In this document: positions 63,119-64,000 of the stretch, in pieces
Layout: every line of letters starts with the position of its first letter
Numbering within the stretch: position 1 is the first letter of the stretch
From: Arcobacter acticola
Lineage (GTDB): Bacteria > Campylobacterota > Campylobacteria > Campylobacterales > Arcobacteraceae
Reading direction: 5' to 3'
DNA: 64,000 bases
NCBI RefSeq assembly: GCF_013177675.1
Contig: NZ_CP042652.1
Coordinates: 558,001-622,000 of the forward strand
Notes under the pieces: generated by a model
Told to the model about the DNA's origin: nothing
The model's input: only the letters and a program-made list of their open reading frames with translations
Database searches by the model: none
Program-made: the position numbers and the translations under genes

Positions 63119-64000
63119 ATGTTAGGGATTATTGTATCAACAACGCTTATTGCATTAATTTTGAATTTAATTTTAAAAAAAGTACATTTACCTACTATTA
63201 TTGGTTACATACTAACAGGTACAATTATTGCATATACTTTCAATCTACATGAAGCTGTTAATAATCACGAATTAAGAGAAATAGCTGAGTTTGGAGTTGT
63301 TTTTCTAATGTTTACAATAGGATTGGAGTTTTCTATTGCTCATTTAAAAAAAATGAAAAGAGAAGTTTTTTTAACAGGAAGTCTACAAATAATTATAACA
63401 ACTATGTTTGTGTTTTTAATTGCAAAATATGCAATTGGTTTAAATACCCAAACAGCAATGATTATAGGAACAGCACTTGCTCTATCATCAACAGCAATTG
63501 TATTAAAAACATTTAATGAAACAAAAGAGATAAATAAACCTTATGGACGAAGAGTTCTTGGTATTTTAATTATGCAAGATATTGCAGTTATCCCTATTTT
63601 ATTAATGATTTCATTTTTTTCTATGACAGAAGAAGGAAATTTAACTTTAACAATTGGTAAAACTATTTTTGCAGCAGCTGTATTGCTTGGATTATTATAC
63701 TTTAGTGGTAAACATTTATTAGAGCCTTTTTTAAGATATGTATCTCAAACTAAATCAGATGAGCTTTTTGTTGCATCTGTTTTATTACTTGCTATGGGTT
63801 CTGCTTATTTAGCTTATTATTTTGGATTTTCATACTCTCTTGGAGCATTTATAGCAGGGATGATGATTGCTGAGACAAAGTTTAAACATCAAGTAGAAGC
63901 TGATCTTATTCCTTTTAGAAATATATTATTAGGTGTGTTTTTTATTACCGTTGGTATGCAAATAAGTTTTCAAATAATTTATGATTATTTTTTAGTGATT
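63119..64000 (+). CDS. Cation:proton antiporter, KefB/CPA2 type (cut by window edge)
   Basis: 294 codons are visible from ATG 63119 to the window end without a stop. Multiple membrane helices match the CPA2 Na+/H+ or K+/H+ exchanger domain: LPTIIGYILTGTII, FGVVFLMFTIGLEFS, ALALSSTAIVLKTF, MQDIAVIPILLMI and SLGAFIAGMMIAET. KefB/KefC-like proteins export K+ in exchange for H+. The C-terminal part, where a TrkA-N domain may lie, is outside. It starts 20 bp after the helicase gene. Confidence 0.87.
   Translation, partial: MLGIIVSTTLIALILNLILKKVHLPTIIGYILTGTIIAYTFNLHEAVNNHELREIAEFGVVFLMFTIGLEFSIAHLKKMKREVFLTGSLQIIITTMFVFLIAKYAIGLNTQTAMIIGTALALSSTAIVLKTFNETKEINKPYGRRVLGILIMQDIAVIPILLMISFFSMTEEGNLTLTIGKTIFAAAVLLGLLYFSGKHLLEPFLRYVSQTKSDELFVASVLLLAMGSAYLAYYFGFSYSLGAFIAGMMIAETKFKHQVEADLIPFRNILLGVFFITVGMQISFQIIYDYFLVI

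Overview
The window reads as chromosome of an Arcobacter-like Campylobacterota bacterium. It is very AT-rich. It carries a CosR/HsrA-type response regulator, a PEB4-fbaA pair, the DUF2018-prenyltransferase-hemA-proS block, a short Lnt and many CBS/PAS/GGDEF/EAL and two-component proteins, all typical of that group. Species cannot be named from the sequence alone. No rRNA, tRNA or CRISPR array was seen.

Layout. 1-4.8 kb: a two-component pair (the kinase runs off the left edge), a periplasmic PpiC isomerase with fructose-bisphosphate aldolase, and an M17 aminopeptidase. 4.8-34 kb: a large periplasmic alcohol-oxidation island built around a PQQ-dependent alcohol dehydrogenase (22.3-24.1 kb) and pqqABCDE (24.1-27.4 kb). 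Its accessory genes are a PedF-like cytochrome c, a MoxJ-like binding protein, a SoxYZ-like carrier, a relay metallohydrolase, a NitT/TauT-type ABC transporter with a DUF411 protein, a porin, and a Ped-type ABC system with beta-propeller and binding protein. An aldehyde dehydrogenase with DUF779 partner and a FIST-domain sensor kinase with response regulator also belong here. An AraC/SDR/luciferase-like group, a VapBC-like module and an efflux pair are interspersed. 34-40.5 kb: a cold-shock protein, ExbBD, a PLP enzyme and a large CBS-PAS-GGDEF-EAL protein. 40.6-49 kb: housekeeping genes (aroK, hisD, DUF2018, prenyl synthase, hemA, proS, mscS, cca). 49-55.4 kb: DUF3015, an Lnb/DUF4105-type protein, lnt, yajC-secD-secF. 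55.4-64 kb: small membrane proteins, leuS, lptE, folC, a primase-like/helicase protein and a cation/proton antiporter cut by the right edge.

The most striking observation is a shared promoter architecture. Seven promoters of the alcohol island (two of them divergent pairs) each carry two to six tandem 11-bp direct repeats starting GCTA. The promoter-proximal repeat is always GCTATAA and begins exactly 15 bp upstream of a -10 hexamer, with no -35 box. This looks like the operator of an OmpR/PhoB-family activator; the FIST kinase/regulator pair inside the island is the obvious candidate. The alcohol dehydrogenase carries the Asp-x-Asp signature of lanthanide-dependent quinoproteins, and the Ped-like transporter beside it fits that reading.

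Two insertion sequences have broken genes here. An IS1634-like element splits the island's porin and is flanked by a perfect direct repeat of about 310 bp. An IS630-like element with a frameshifted transposase sits at a TA inside a CBS domain of the GGDEF-EAL protein. In both cases removing the element plus one repeat copy restores an open frame in silico.
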